Shown: positions 1 through 9,709 of the stretch, in pieces
Layout: every line of letters starts with the position of its first letter
How positions within the stretch are numbered: position 1 is the stretch's first letter
Origin: Candidatus Rokubacteria bacterium GWC2_70_16
Lineage (GTDB): Bacteria > Methylomirabilota > Methylomirabilia > Rokubacteriales > CSP1-6
Length of the DNA: 42,115 bases
Assembly (NCBI GenBank): GCA_001788415.1
Contig: MGBV01000262.1
Coordinates: 1 to 42,115, forward strand
Reading direction: 5' to 3'
Program-made: the position numbers and the translations under genes
Notes under the pieces: generated by a model
Databases searched by the model: none
The model's input: only the letters and a program-made list of their open reading frames with translations
Told to the model about the DNA's origin: nothing

Positions 1-48
1 TTCCATCCGGATGGTGCGCAGCTGGACCGGCAGCTTCTGGTCGCTCAC
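1..48 (-). CDS. 5' end of a CDS running off the left edge (VSDQKLPVQLRTIRME...), product unknown
   Basis: GTG start at 48 overlaps the stop codon (45-47) of the upstream minus-strand gene (GTGA overlap); only 16 codons visible. Confidence 0.45.
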   Translation of the reverse strand, partial: MSDQKLPVQLRTIRME

Positions 49-833
49 TGGGCTCTGACCTCCTTGAGGGTTCGGATGATCTCGTCGTGGATCGTCCCGT
101 TGGAGGCGACCACGGCGGGGGTGGCGGGATCCACCGGGCCGCCCTCCAGGCTCGTGACACGCCCCCCGGCCTCCTCCACGAGCAGCGCGCCGGCGGCCAC
201 ATCCCAGGGGCCCAGGACGAGCTCCCAGAAGCCGTCGAGACGTCCCGCCGCCACGGAGGCGAGGCTCAGGGCCGCGGAGCCCAGCTCCCGCACGATGCGG
301 CTCCGGCGCGTCAGGGCCGCGTGTTCGGCGAGATTGTTGTCGGCGGCGGCGCGCACGTCGTAGGGGAAGCCCGTGGCGAGCAGGCTCTCGCCGAGCGTCG
401 CCGTGGAGGAGACGCGGAGCGGCACCCCGTTGACGCGGGCGCCGCGACCGCGCTCGGCGGTGAAGCACTCCCCGAGGTTCGGATCGAAGACGACGCCCAC
501 CACCGCGCGCCCGTCCACCTCGAGGGCGACGGAGACGGCGAAGAGCGGCAGGCCGTGGACGAAATTGGTGGTGCCGTCAAGCGGGTCGACGATCCAGCGG
601 TGGGTGTGCGAGCGCTCGAGCGCGCCACCCTCCTCCGCGAGGATCGAGTGCCCGGGGAAGTGGCCGTGGATGGTGTCGACGACGAGGGCTTCCGCGCCGC
701 GGTCGATATCGGTGACGAGGTTGATGGGGCTCGACTTGGTGGAGACAGTGAGGGCGGCGCCGCGGTGCTCGAGGAGCAAGGCCCCCGCGCGCCTGGCCGC
801 CTCGACGGCGACCTCCAGGAACGATGCTGTCAT
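45..833 (-). CDS. Inositol monophosphatase family protein
   Basis: Protein from MTASFLEVAVEAARRAG...; motifs EEGG and WIVDPLDGTTNFVHGLP are typical of the IMPase family, as is the C-terminal GPWDVAAGALLVEEAGG. Start trimmed from the ORF track (1064) to the ATG at 833. Confidence 0.92.
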   Translation of the reverse strand: MTASFLEVAVEAARRAGALLLEHRGAALTVSTKSSPINLVTDIDRGAEALVVDTIHGHFPGHSILAEEGGALERSHTHRWIVDPLDGTTNFVHGLPLFAVSVALEVDGRAVVGVVFDPNLGECFTAERGRGARVNGVPLRVSSTATLGESLLATGFPYDVRAAADNNLAEHAALTRRSRIVRELGSAALSLASVAAGRLDGFWELVLGPWDVAAGALLVEEAGGRVTSLEGGPVDPATPAVVASNGTIHDEIIRTLKEVRAQ

Positions 834-993
834 ACCGCGCCGAGCGTAGCACGGCCGCGGCTTGACAACCACCGCGCGCGCCCCGCAAAGTGACGGCGGC
901 TGAGATCGGGCGGCGGAAGTCGGACAGCGCGAACATCCGGCGGGCGCGGGTGGGCCACAGCCAGGGTGCCCGCGCCGGGTCAAGGAGATCCGC

Positions 994-1971
994 ATGAAGG
1001 GCGTGGTCGACTGCGCGGCGTACGCCGACGGGCGGCGGGTGGCGGATGTTGCGATCGCGGACATCAGCGAGGCGCTCGAGCAGCCCGACCGCTTCGTCTG
1101 GATAGGCCTGCACGAGCCCGACGAGGCGCTGCTGCGAGAGGTCCAGCAGGAGTTCGGCCTGCACGACCTGGCGGTGGAGGACGCCCACCGGGCCCATCAG
1201 CGCCCCAAGCTTGAGCGCTACGGCGACTCGCTGTTCGTGGCGCTGCGGACGGCCCGGATGAACCCGACGACCCGCCGGGCCGACTTCGGCGAGACGCACA
1301 TCTTCGTGGGGCCCCGCTACGTGGTGTCGGTTCGCCACGGGGCGTCGCTCTCCGACGCGGAGGTGCGGGGCCGCTGCGAGGCCACCCCCCAGCAGCTGCG
1401 CAAGGGCCCCGGCTACGTCCTCTACGCGCTCATGGACTTCATCGTGGACCAGTACTTCCCCATCGTGGAGGCGCTCGAGGAGGACCTCGACGGGCTCGAG
1501 GAGGAGATCTTCGGTCGGCCCTTCGACCGTGAGACCACCGCGCGGATCTACCGGCTGAAGCGCGATCTGCTGGAGGTGAAGCGGGCGGTCTCGCCGCTGG
1601 TGGATGTCTGCAACCGCCTGACGCGGTTCGAGGACGAGCTGATCCCGGACGACACGCGGCTGTACTTCCGCGACGTGTACGACCACAGCATCCGGATCAA
1701 CGAGATGGTGGATACCGCACGCGAGCTCCTCGCGACGGCCTTCGAGGCCAATCTCTCGCTGATCTCGGTGGGGCAGAACGAGTCCATGAAGAAGCTGGCC
1801 GCCTGGGCCGCGATCCTCGCAGTGCCGACCATGATCGCGGGCGTCTACGGGATGAACTTCCAGCACATGCCCGAGCTTGGCTGGGCGCTCGGCTACCCGG
1901 CGGTCATGGCCATCATGCTGGGGACCTGCATCGGCCTCTACGTCCACTTCAAGCGAGTCGAGTGGCTGTGA
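994..1971 (+). CDS. corA: Magnesium/cobalt transporter CorA family
   Basis: C-terminal GMNFQHMPELGWALGYP (GMN signature) followed by a second TM helix. Confidence 0.93.
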   Translation: MKGVVDCAAYADGRRVADVAIADISEALEQPDRFVWIGLHEPDEALLREVQQEFGLHDLAVEDAHRAHQRPKLERYGDSLFVALRTARMNPTTRRADFGETHIFVGPRYVVSVRHGASLSDAEVRGRCEATPQQLRKGPGYVLYALMDFIVDQYFPIVEALEEDLDGLEEEIFGRPFDRETTARIYRLKRDLLEVKRAVSPLVDVCNRLTRFEDELIPDDTRLYFRDVYDHSIRINEMVDTARELLATAFEANLSLISVGQNESMKKLAAWAAILAVPTMIAGVYGMNFQHMPELGWALGYPAVMAIMLGTCIGLYVHFKRVEWL

Positions 1972-1994
1972 AGGCTTGAGAGGAGCGCGCGCGG

Positions 1995-2912
1995 ATGCGG
2001 ATCGTCGTCATGGGCAGCGGGGGAACGGGAGGCTACTTCGGCGCCAAGCTGGCGCGCGCCGGCGAGGACGTCACCTTCGTGGCCCGCGGCAAGCACCTGG
2101 CCGCGATCCAGGCCAGCGGCCTGCGGGTGCGCTCGGCCATGGACGGGGAGTGGACCGTGACGGCGCCCGCGGTGGAGCGGCTGGACGGGTTGCCGCCGGC
2201 GGACCTCGTGCTCTTCTGCGTGAAGGCCTTCGACACCGAGACCGCGGCGGCGGCGATCCGGCCGGTGGTGGGGCCGGACACCGGCGTGCTGTCCATCCAG
2301 AACGGGGTGGAGAGCGAGGAGAGGCTGGCGCGGATCCTCGGCCCGGGGCATGTGCTCGGCGGCGCAGCCCAGGTGCTGGCCACCATCGAGGCCCCCGGCG
2401 TCATCGCCCACACGGTGATGGGGCGCATCGTCTTCGGCGAGATGGACGGCCGCGAGACGTCCCGGGCCCGGGCGTTCCTGGAAGTGTGCCGGCGCGCCTC
2501 GATCCCGGCGGAGATCTCCGCCGACATCGTTCGGACGCTCTGGGAGAAGTACGTGATGATCGTCGCCCACTCTGGCATGACCGCGGTCACGCGCTGTCCC
2601 GCCGGCATCATCCGGGCGCTGCCCGAGACACGCCGCATGTACCGGCTGCTGCTCGAGGAGATGGCGGCGCTGGCCCGCGCGGCGGGCAGCGGCGTCGAGA
2701 GCGGGATCATCGAGGCGGTGCTGCGTCTCCTGGACAGCCAGCCGGGCGGCTTCTATTCCTCGCTCCACCACGACCTGACCCGCGGCAATCGGCTGGAGCT
2801 CGAGACGCTGCAGGGCCATGCCGTGCGGCTCGGCGAGCGGCTGGGGGTGCCGACGCCGACGCTGTTCGCCGTCTACGCCGCGCTCCGCCCCCACCTCGAC
2901 GGCCCCCCCTAG
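1995..2912 (+). CDS. panE: 2-dehydropantoate 2-reductase
   Basis: N-terminal MRIVVMGSGGTGGYFGAKLARAG nucleotide-binding motif; IQNGVES; ketopantoate reductase layout. Confidence 0.88.
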   Translation: MRIVVMGSGGTGGYFGAKLARAGEDVTFVARGKHLAAIQASGLRVRSAMDGEWTVTAPAVERLDGLPPADLVLFCVKAFDTETAAAAIRPVVGPDTGVLSIQNGVESEERLARILGPGHVLGGAAQVLATIEAPGVIAHTVMGRIVFGEMDGRETSRARAFLEVCRRASIPAEISADIVRTLWEKYVMIVAHSGMTAVTRCPAGIIRALPETRRMYRLLLEEMAALARAAGSGVESGIIEAVLRLLDSQPGGFYSSLHHDLTRGNRLELETLQGHAVRLGERLGVPTPTLFAVYAALRPHLDGPP

Positions 2913-2914
2913 TG

Positions 2915-3053
2915 GGGGTCAGGTCTTGCATCAACCCATCGGCAGGCGTGCGGCCTTGCATTGGGATGCGGGTCAGGGCATTGGTCATTGGTACCGCTGG
3001 GAGCGCACCAGAGGTGGGGCCGGGCGGCGTGTTGGATTTCAAGACCTGACCCC
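2915..3053. repeat. Putative REP/MITE-like non-autonomous element with 14-bp perfect terminal inverted repeats
   Basis: GGGGTCAGGTCTTG at 2915-2928 and CAAGACCTGACCCC at 3040-3053 are perfect reverse complements; intergenic. Confidence 0.65.
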
Positions 3054-3088
3054 GTAGTGCGCGAGCGGCGGGCGATATACTGAGGGGC

Positions 3089-4834
3089 ATGTCTCCCGCT
3101 CGACGGCTGTTCCGCTACCTGCTGCGCTATCGCCTCCGCTACCTGACCGGCGCCGCCTGCCTCTTGCTGGCCACCGTGTTCTCGCTGGGCATCCCCTGGA
3201 CGGTGAAGGCGGCCGTGGACGCCATGGGGGCGGGGCGCGATGCCACGGTCGTGACGCTCCACGCCGCCGTCATCGTGCTCCTGGCCGCGGCGCACGGGAC
3301 GGCGCGGCTCGGCTCGCGCTTCACGATGATCGGCGCCGGGCAATGGGTCGAGCACGATATCCGGCGCGATCTCTACGCCCACCTGCTGCGGCTGCCGCCG
3401 GTCTTCTACCACGGCCACCGCACGGGCGACCTCATGTCGCGGGCCTCCAGCGACATCGCGGCGGTCCGGACGCTCGCGGGGTTCGGAACCACCATGGTGG
3501 TGTCCACCTCGCTGGCCTTCGCGGGCACGCTCATCGCCATGTGGAGCATCGATCCGTGGCTGACGCTCTACGCCCTGGCGCCCTCCCCCATCCTCATCCT
3601 CGCCGCGAGACGCTTCAGCCGCACCGTGAACCGGCAGTCCACGGCGGTGCAGGAGCTGCTGGGGACGCTCTCCGCCAAGGTGCAGGAGAACCTCACCGGC
3701 ATGGCGGTGGTACGTGCCTACACCATGGAGGCGCGGGAGAACGAGGCCTTCGGGCGGCTCAACGGCGAGTACCTGCGCCTGAGTGCCGGGCTCGCGCGCA
3801 CCCAGGCGGGCTTCTGGCCCCTCATGGGGTTCATCACCGGCCTCGGCACGCTCGCCGTCCTCTGGCTCGGCGGCAAGGCGGTGATGGACGGCCGCATCAC
3901 GCTCGGGGCCTTCGTCGCCTTCAACGGCTACCTCGCCTATCTGGCGTGGCCGACGGTGGCGCTCGGCTGGACCCTCGGGAATGTCCAGCGCGGGCTCAGC
4001 GCCATGCAGCGCATCGCCGGGGTGCTCGACGCGCCGGCGGCTGCCGAGCCCGACGGGCTGGCGGAGGGAGCCGAGGCCGTGCCGCTCCGGGGGCGCGTCG
4101 AGTTCCGCGGGCTCTCCTTCGCCTACGAGGGGCGGGGGCCGGTGCTGCACGAGGTGAGCTTCGCGGTGGAGGAGGGTGCCCTCGCGGTGGTCGTGGGGGC
4201 CACGGGAAGCGGCAAGTCCACCCTGGGCGCCTTGGTCTGCCGGCTCTTCGAGCCGCCGCGCGGGACGCTCTTCGTCGGCGGGGCAGACGTGCGTGATCTG
4301 CCCCTCGGCCGGCTGCGCCGCGCCGTAGGCTACGTGCCGCAGGAGGCGTTTCTCTTCTCGCGCTCGCTCAGGGACAACCTGCTGCTGGGTGACGGGGCGG
4401 CCGGCCACGAGCGGCTGTCCGCGGCGGCCGCCGCCGCCGGGCTCGCCGCCGAGGTGGAGGGCTTCCCCGAAGGCTGGGACACGGTGGTGGGGGAGCGCGG
4501 GCTCACGCTGTCCGGGGGCCAGCGCCAGCGCGCGGCCCTGGCGCGGGCGCTGGTGGGCGAGCCGGCATTTCTCATCCTGGACGATCCCTTCGCGTCCGTG
4601 GACCCCGGGAAGGAGTGGGAGATCCTCCAGGCCCTCCGCGGCGCGCGGCGCGGACGGACGACCCTCCTGATGACGCACCGACTGCTCGCCGCCGAGGAGG
4701 CCGACCTCGTGGTGGTCCTCGACGAGGGGGAGGTCGTCGAGCAGGGCCGGCACGCGGAGCTCCTGGCGGCAGGCGGAGCCTATGCGCGCCTCTGGCGCAT
4801 CCAGCAGATCGAGGACGAGCTTGAGCCAGACTGA
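3089..4834 (+). CDS. ABC transporter ATP-binding protein/permease, degenerate-site subunit of a heterodimeric exporter
   Basis: TM domain then Walker A GATGSGKS, LSGGQRQR, Walker B LILDDPF (D in place of the catalytic E), H-loop THRL. Confidence 0.92.
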   Translation: MSPARRLFRYLLRYRLRYLTGAACLLLATVFSLGIPWTVKAAVDAMGAGRDATVVTLHAAVIVLLAAAHGTARLGSRFTMIGAGQWVEHDIRRDLYAHLLRLPPVFYHGHRTGDLMSRASSDIAAVRTLAGFGTTMVVSTSLAFAGTLIAMWSIDPWLTLYALAPSPILILAARRFSRTVNRQSTAVQELLGTLSAKVQENLTGMAVVRAYTMEARENEAFGRLNGEYLRLSAGLARTQAGFWPLMGFITGLGTLAVLWLGGKAVMDGRITLGAFVAFNGYLAYLAWPTVALGWTLGNVQRGLSAMQRIAGVLDAPAAAEPDGLAEGAEAVPLRGRVEFRGLSFAYEGRGPVLHEVSFAVEEGALAVVVGATGSGKSTLGALVCRLFEPPRGTLFVGGADVRDLPLGRLRRAVGYVPQEAFLFSRSLRDNLLLGDGAAGHERLSAAAAAAGLAAEVEGFPEGWDTVVGERGLTLSGGQRQRAALARALVGEPAFLILDDPFASVDPGKEWEILQALRGARRGRTTLLMTHRLLAAEEADLVVVLDEGEVVEQGRHAELLAAGGAYARLWRIQQIEDELEPD

Positions 4835-6611
4835 GCCCGACCACGAGGTCCTCGGACGGGCCTACGACGGGCGGCTCATGGCGCGACTCTGGGCGGTCAC
4901 GCGCCCGCACCGTCCGCTCGTGATCCTGTCCATGGCCCTGTTCCCCCTGGCCGCGGCCGCGGAGCTGGTGCAGCCGTACCTCGTCAAGGTGGCCATCGAC
5001 GAGCACATCCTCCGGGGCGACTGGGTGGGGCTCGGCCGCCTGGCGGCCCTCTTCCTCCTCACGCTCCTGACCCTGTATCTGCTGCGGGCGGCGCAGTCCT
5101 ACGTGACCCAGATCACGGGCCAGCGCGTCATGCACGACCTCCGGGAAGCGCTCTTCGCGCACCTGCAGCGCATGCACGCGGGCCACTTCGACCGGAACCC
5201 GGTGGGCCGCCTGATGACCCGCGTGCTCAACGACGTGGAGGCGATCAACGAGCTATTCACCAGCGGCGTGGCCGCCGTGGTGGGCGACGTGGTGACGCTC
5301 GCGGGCGTGGTGGTCATCATGCTCTCGATGAACTGGCGGCTTGCGCTCGTCACCTTCGCGCTGGTGCCCGTGCTGGTGCTGGCGGCGGGGACCTTCAGCC
5401 TCAAGGCCCGCGAGAGCTACCGCCTCGTGCGGTCGCGACTGGCGCGGCTCAACGCGTTCCTGCAGGAGTCGCTTCAGGGGATCACCGTGATCCAGCTCTT
5501 CGCCAGGGAGCGGGAGGAAGCGCGGCTCTTCGGAGCGCTGAACGGCGACCTCCGCCAGGCGCAGTTCCGCTCGACCTTCTTCGAGGCCTCGCTCTACGCC
5601 GGCGTGGAGGCCCTCGGCTCCACCGCCGTGGCGCTGCTCCTCTGGTATGGCGGAGGACAGGTGGTGGCGGGGGCGCTCACCTTCGGCGGGCTGGTGGCCT
5701 TCCTCGAGTACACGAGCCGTTTCTTCCTGCCCATCCGGGACCTCGGCGCCAAGTACACCGTGATGCAGGCGGCGACGGTCGCCTCGGAGCGCGTCTTCGG
5801 CCTGCTGGACACGCCCCCCGCGATCGCGAGCCCGGCCGGCCCCGCCCGCCCCGCCGCCGCCGGCGCCGACACGCCCGCCGCGGAGTTCCGGGGCGTGTGG
5901 TTCGCCTATCACGGCGAGCAGTGGGTGCTGCGCGACTGTTCCTTCACGCTCGGGCGCGGGGAGCACGTCGCGCTGGTGGGGCCCACGGGCGAGGGCAAGT
6001 CCACCATCGCGCGCCTCCTGACCCGCGCCTACGACGTGACGCGGGGTCAGGTGCTGGTGGACGGGGTGGACGTGCGCGAGTGGGACCTGAGGGCGCTCCG
6101 GCAGCACGTGGGTCTGGTGCCGCAGGAGGTGTTCCTCTTCGCCGGCACCGTCGAGGAGAACCTGACGCTGGGCCGCGACGGCGCGGTGCCGCCGGCGGAG
6201 CTGGCGCGCGCGCTGGAGCGCGCCAACGCCGCGCGGCTCGTGGAGGCACTGCCGCGCGGTCTCGCGGAGGAGATCCGCGAGCGCGGCGTGAACCTCTCCG
6301 GCGGCCAGCGTCAGCTGCTGGCCATTGCCCGCGCGCTCATCTATAATCCTCGTGTCCTCGCCATGGACGAGGCGACGTCCAGCGTGGACGTGGAGTCCGA
6401 AGCGCTGATCCGCTCCGCGATGGGCGAGCTGCTCGAGGGGCGCGCCAGCCTGGTCATCGCCCACCGCCTCTCGACGATCCAGAGCGCGGACCGCATCCTC
6501 GTGCTCCACAGGGGGCGGGTGCGGGAAGCGGGACGCCACGCCGAGCTGCTCGCCGCGCAGGGCATCTACGCCAGGCTGTACGAGCTCGAGCTGGGGCGCG
6601 AGCGGCGGTGA
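4821..6611 (+). CDS. ABC transporter ATP-binding protein/permease, canonical subunit of a heterodimeric exporter
   Basis: Walker [17 protein letters not shown], canonical Walker [13 protein letters not shown]; likely TTG start at 4821 overlaps the upstream stop by 14 nt. Confidence 0.92.
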   Translation: MSQTEPDHEVLGRAYDGRLMARLWAVTRPHRPLVILSMALFPLAAAAELVQPYLVKVAIDEHILRGDWVGLGRLAALFLLTLLTLYLLRAAQSYVTQITGQRVMHDLREALFAHLQRMHAGHFDRNPVGRLMTRVLNDVEAINELFTSGVAAVVGDVVTLAGVVVIMLSMNWRLALVTFALVPVLVLAAGTFSLKARESYRLVRSRLARLNAFLQESLQGITVIQLFAREREEARLFGALNGDLRQAQFRSTFFEASLYAGVEALGSTAVALLLWYGGGQVVAGALTFGGLVAFLEYTSRFFLPIRDLGAKYTVMQAATVASERVFGLLDTPPAIASPAGPARPAAAGADTPAAEFRGVWFAYHGEQWVLRDCSFTLGRGEHVALVGPTGEGKSTIARLLTRAYDVTRGQVLVDGVDVREWDLRALRQHVGLVPQEVFLFAGTVEENLTLGRDGAVPPAELARALERANAARLVEALPRGLAEEIRERGVNLSGGQRQLLAIARALIYNPRVLAMDEATSSVDVESEALIRSAMGELLEGRASLVIAHRLSTIQSADRILVLHRGRVREAGRHAELLAAQGIYARLYELELGRERR

Positions 6612-6991
6612 CGGCGAGGGCCGCGACGCCGGCCGGAGCCCGCGGGATGCGGTTCCGCCGGGCCGTGTGGGCGCTGGTCCGCGGGATCCCGGCGGGCCGG
6701 GTCGTGACGTACGGGCAGATCGCGGCGCTGCTGGGCCACGAGCGGGCGGCGCGGGCGGTGGGCCAGGCCATGAAGCGCTGCCCGTCCGGCGTGCCCTGGC
6801 ACCGGGTGGTGAACGCCCGCGGCGGGATCAGCCGCCGGGCGAACGTGGGGAACATGCTCACTCAGCGGATTCTTCTCCAGCAGGAGGGGGTCCGGGTGCG
6901 AGGAGGGATCGCGGCGCTTTCCCGACATCGCTGGGACGGCCCGCGCGGCTCCCGGCTCCCAAGGAGGACACCTCGATGCGCCTCGGACTGA
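6608..6991 (+). CDS. MGMT-family alkyltransferase-like (ATL) DNA-binding protein
   Basis: MGMT DNA-binding fold [27 protein letters not shown]...; active-site PCHRV replaced by PWHRV. Confidence 0.85.
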   Translation: MTARAATPAGARGMRFRRAVWALVRGIPAGRVVTYGQIAALLGHERAARAVGQAMKRCPSGVPWHRVVNARGGISRRANVGNMLTQRILLQQEGVRVRGGIAALSRHRWDGPRGSRLPRRTPRCASD

Positions 6992-8004
6992 ACATCGGCT
7001 ACTCCGGCTCCAACCTGGGCGTCGACCTGCCGCTGATCCAGGAGGCGGATCGGCTGGGCTTCCACTCGGTCTGGTCGGCCGAGGCCTACGGGTCGGATGC
7101 GGTGACGACCCTCACGTGGGTCGCGGCGCAGACCCAGCGCATCCGGGTGGGCACGGCGATCATGCAGATCCCGGCGCGGACGCCGACCCTCACGGCCACC
7201 ACCGCGCTGACCCTGGATCAGCTGTCCGGGGGGCGCTTCCTGCTGGGCTTGGGCGTCTCCGGCCCGCAGGTGGTCGAGGGGTGGCACGGCGTCCCCTTTG
7301 GCAAGCCGCTCCAGAAGACGCGCGAGTACGTGGAGATCGTCCGCGCCGTGTGGCGGCGGGAGAAGCCGCTCACCTTCAAGGGCGAGTACTACCAGATCCC
7401 CTACGCGGGGCCGGATGCCTCGGGGCTCGCCAAGCCGCTCAAGTCCATCCTCCACGGCCGGGCGGACATCCCGATCTACCTCGCCGCCGTGGGCCCCAGG
7501 AACGTGGCGCTGGCCGCCGAGATCGCCGAGGGCTGGCTGCCGGTGTTCTTCTCGCCCCAGCGGATGTCGGTGTTCCGGCCGTCCCTCGAGGCGGGCTTCG
7601 CCGCGGCCGGCGGCGGCAAGTCGCTCCGCGGCTTCGACGTGGCGCCGACGGTGCCCGTCGTGGTCGGCGACGATGTGGCGCTCTGCCGGAACGTGGTCAA
7701 GCCGAGACTCGCGCTCTACGTGGGTGGCATGGGCGCCCGCGGCAAGAACTTCTACAACGAGCTGGTCCGCCGCTACGGCTACGAGGCCGCGGCCGCGCGC
7801 ATCCAGGATCTCTACCTCTCCGGGAAGAAGGACGAGGCCGCGGCGGCCGTGCCCGATGCGCTCGTGGACGAGGTGGCGCTCTGCGGGCCCAGGGAGCGGA
7901 TCCGGGAGCGGCTCGGCGCCTGGCAGGACGCGGGCGTGACGACGCTGATCTGCGGGGTCGGGCAGCCTGAGGCGGTGCGGACCATGGCGGAGCTGGTCCT
8001 CTGA
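6976..8004 (+). CDS. LLM class (F420-dependent-like) flavin oxidoreductase
   Basis: [48 protein letters not shown]...; luciferase-like monooxygenase fold; start trimmed to ATG 6976. Confidence 0.9.
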   Translation: MRLGLNIGYSGSNLGVDLPLIQEADRLGFHSVWSAEAYGSDAVTTLTWVAAQTQRIRVGTAIMQIPARTPTLTATTALTLDQLSGGRFLLGLGVSGPQVVEGWHGVPFGKPLQKTREYVEIVRAVWRREKPLTFKGEYYQIPYAGPDASGLAKPLKSILHGRADIPIYLAAVGPRNVALAAEIAEGWLPVFFSPQRMSVFRPSLEAGFAAAGGGKSLRGFDVAPTVPVVVGDDVALCRNVVKPRLALYVGGMGARGKNFYNELVRRYGYEAAAARIQDLYLSGKKDEAAAAVPDALVDEVALCGPRERIRERLGAWQDAGVTTLICGVGQPEAVRTMAELVL

Positions 8005-8762
8005 AGCTCAGGGACAGGGTGGCGCTCGTGACGGGAGCAGGCTCGGGTATCGGCCGGGCCGCCGCGCTGCTCTTCGCCCGCGAGGGCGCGCGCGTGGCCG
8101 TGGTGGACATCGACGAGGCCGCCGCCAAGGCGACAGCCCAGCAGATCGAGCAGGGGGGAGGAGAGGCGATTCCGCTCCGCTGCGACGTCTCGAAGGCGGC
8201 CGACAACCAGGCGGCGGTGGAGCGGACGCTGGCCCGCTGGGGGCGGCTCGACGTCTTCTACGCCAATGCGGGGGTGCCGCAGTGGCCCACGCAGGTGGAG
8301 AACGTGGAGGAGGCCACCTTCGACCGCATCCTGGCGGTCAACGTCAAGGGGGTGTTCCTCGGCGCCAAGTACGCGCTCGGGGTGATGAAGCGTCAGAAGC
8401 GCGGTGTCTTCCTCGTCACCGCCTCGACGGCGGCGATCCGCCCGCGCCCGGGCGGGCAGTGCTACGCCGCGTCCAAGGGCGCCGTGGTGAGCATGACGAA
8501 GAGCCTGGCCATCGAGTGCGCGCCCTTCGGCGTCCGCGTCGTCTCCATCGCCCCCGTGGCCACGGAGACCCCGATGCTGCCCACGTTCATGGGCAAGACG
8601 GCGGTGGACGACGAGGGGCGAGCCCGCTACATCGCCACGGTGCCGCTGGGGCGGCTCAACACCCCGGAGGACATCGCGAGAGCCGCCCTGTTCCTCGCCT
8701 CCGACGACGCCGCCATGGTGACGGGGAGCTGCGTCGAGGTGGACGGCGGCCGCTGCATCTGA
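8001..8762 (+). CDS. SDR family oxidoreductase
   Basis: [16 protein letters not shown] (TGxxxGxG), NAG, YAASKGA (YxxxK). Track start is GTG 8019; N-terminus LKLRDR upstream suggests a CTG start at 8001. Confidence 0.9.
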   Translation: MKLRDRVALVTGAGSGIGRAAALLFAREGARVAVVDIDEAAAKATAQQIEQGGGEAIPLRCDVSKAADNQAAVERTLARWGRLDVFYANAGVPQWPTQVENVEEATFDRILAVNVKGVFLGAKYALGVMKRQKRGVFLVTASTAAIRPRPGGQCYAASKGAVVSMTKSLAIECAPFGVRVVSIAPVATETPMLPTFMGKTAVDDEGRARYIATVPLGRLNTPEDIARAALFLASDDAAMVTGSCVEVDGGRCI

Positions 8763-9709
8763 TGAAAATCGTCCCGCTGGCGGCCGAGTCGCTGGGCGTG
8801 CGCTCCGTGGCGACCTACGTCGAGTGCGGGGCGACCCGGCTCGTCATCGACCCGGGCGCCTCGCTGGCCCCGAGCCGCTTCAACCTCCCCCCGGCCGACG
8901 CCGAGTGGGAGGCGCTCAAGCGGGCCAACGACCGCATCTCCGGCTACGCGGCGCGCGCCGGGTGGGTGTTCGTCAGCCACTACCACGAGGACCACTTCCG
9001 CTACGATCCGGCGCTCTACCGGGACCGCGGCGTGTGGGCCAAGGATCCCGCGCGGATGATCACCCCGAGCCAGGAGGGGCGGGCGCGGGAGCTGTGGAAG
9101 GCGCTGGAAGGGCAGTGCCGGCTTGACGCCGCCGAGGGGCGGCGCTACGAGACGGCGGATTGCGTGCTTCACGCCTCGCCTCCGCTGGCCCACGGCGTCG
9201 AGGGCAGCGGCCTCGGCTACGTGGTGGCGCTGACCGTGACGGACCGCCGCGAGGGCTTCCGCTTCGTCCACGCCTCGGACGTGCAGGGGCCGCTCTCCGC
9301 CGTGGCCGCGGCGTACCTGACGCGCGAGCGCCCGAGCCTGCTGTACCTCTCGGGTCCGCCGGCCTACCTGGAAGCGCGCCTCGGGCGCGCGCTCATCGAG
9401 CAGGGGGTGGAGCATCTGCTGCGAGTGATGGATCGCACGGGGTGCCGCGTGATCATGGACCATTACGCCCTGCGGGACGACGGGTACCCCGAGCGGTTCA
9501 GGCGGCTCTGGGAGACGGGCCGGGTCGTGACGGCGGCGGGCTTTCTCGGGCTCGAGGACCAGCCGCTGGAGGCCCGGCGGCGGCGCCTCTGGGAGATCAC
9601 GCGGAAGCCCGCCGGACGCATGCAGCCGCGATTGAAGAGCGACAGGGCGTCGGGTAAGATGGCGGCGCCTCACCCATCCCGGCGCACGAAAGGGGGACGA
9701 TCCGGATGA
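8762..9709 (+). CDS. MBL-fold metallohydrolase-like protein, UPF0282-type
   Basis: [21 protein letters not shown]...VIDPG...VFVSHYHEDHFR (HxHxDH-like) resembles UPF0282; ATG at 8762, start trimmed from the track ORF. Confidence 0.8.
   Translation: MKIVPLAAESLGVRSVATYVECGATRLVIDPGASLAPSRFNLPPADAEWEALKRANDRISGYAARAGWVFVSHYHEDHFRYDPALYRDRGVWAKDPARMITPSQEGRARELWKALEGQCRLDAAEGRRYETADCVLHASPPLAHGVEGSGLGYVVALTVTDRREGFRFVHASDVQGPLSAVAAAYLTRERPSLLYLSGPPAYLEARLGRALIEQGVEHLLRVMDRTGCRVIMDHYALRDDGYPERFRRLWETGRVVTAAGFLGLEDQPLEARRRRLWEITRKPAGRMQPRLKSDRASGKMAAPHPSRRTKGGRSG

Noticed and set aside
577-1947. 456-aa minus ORF over corA
   Set aside because: Antisense frame; corA on the + strand explains the region.
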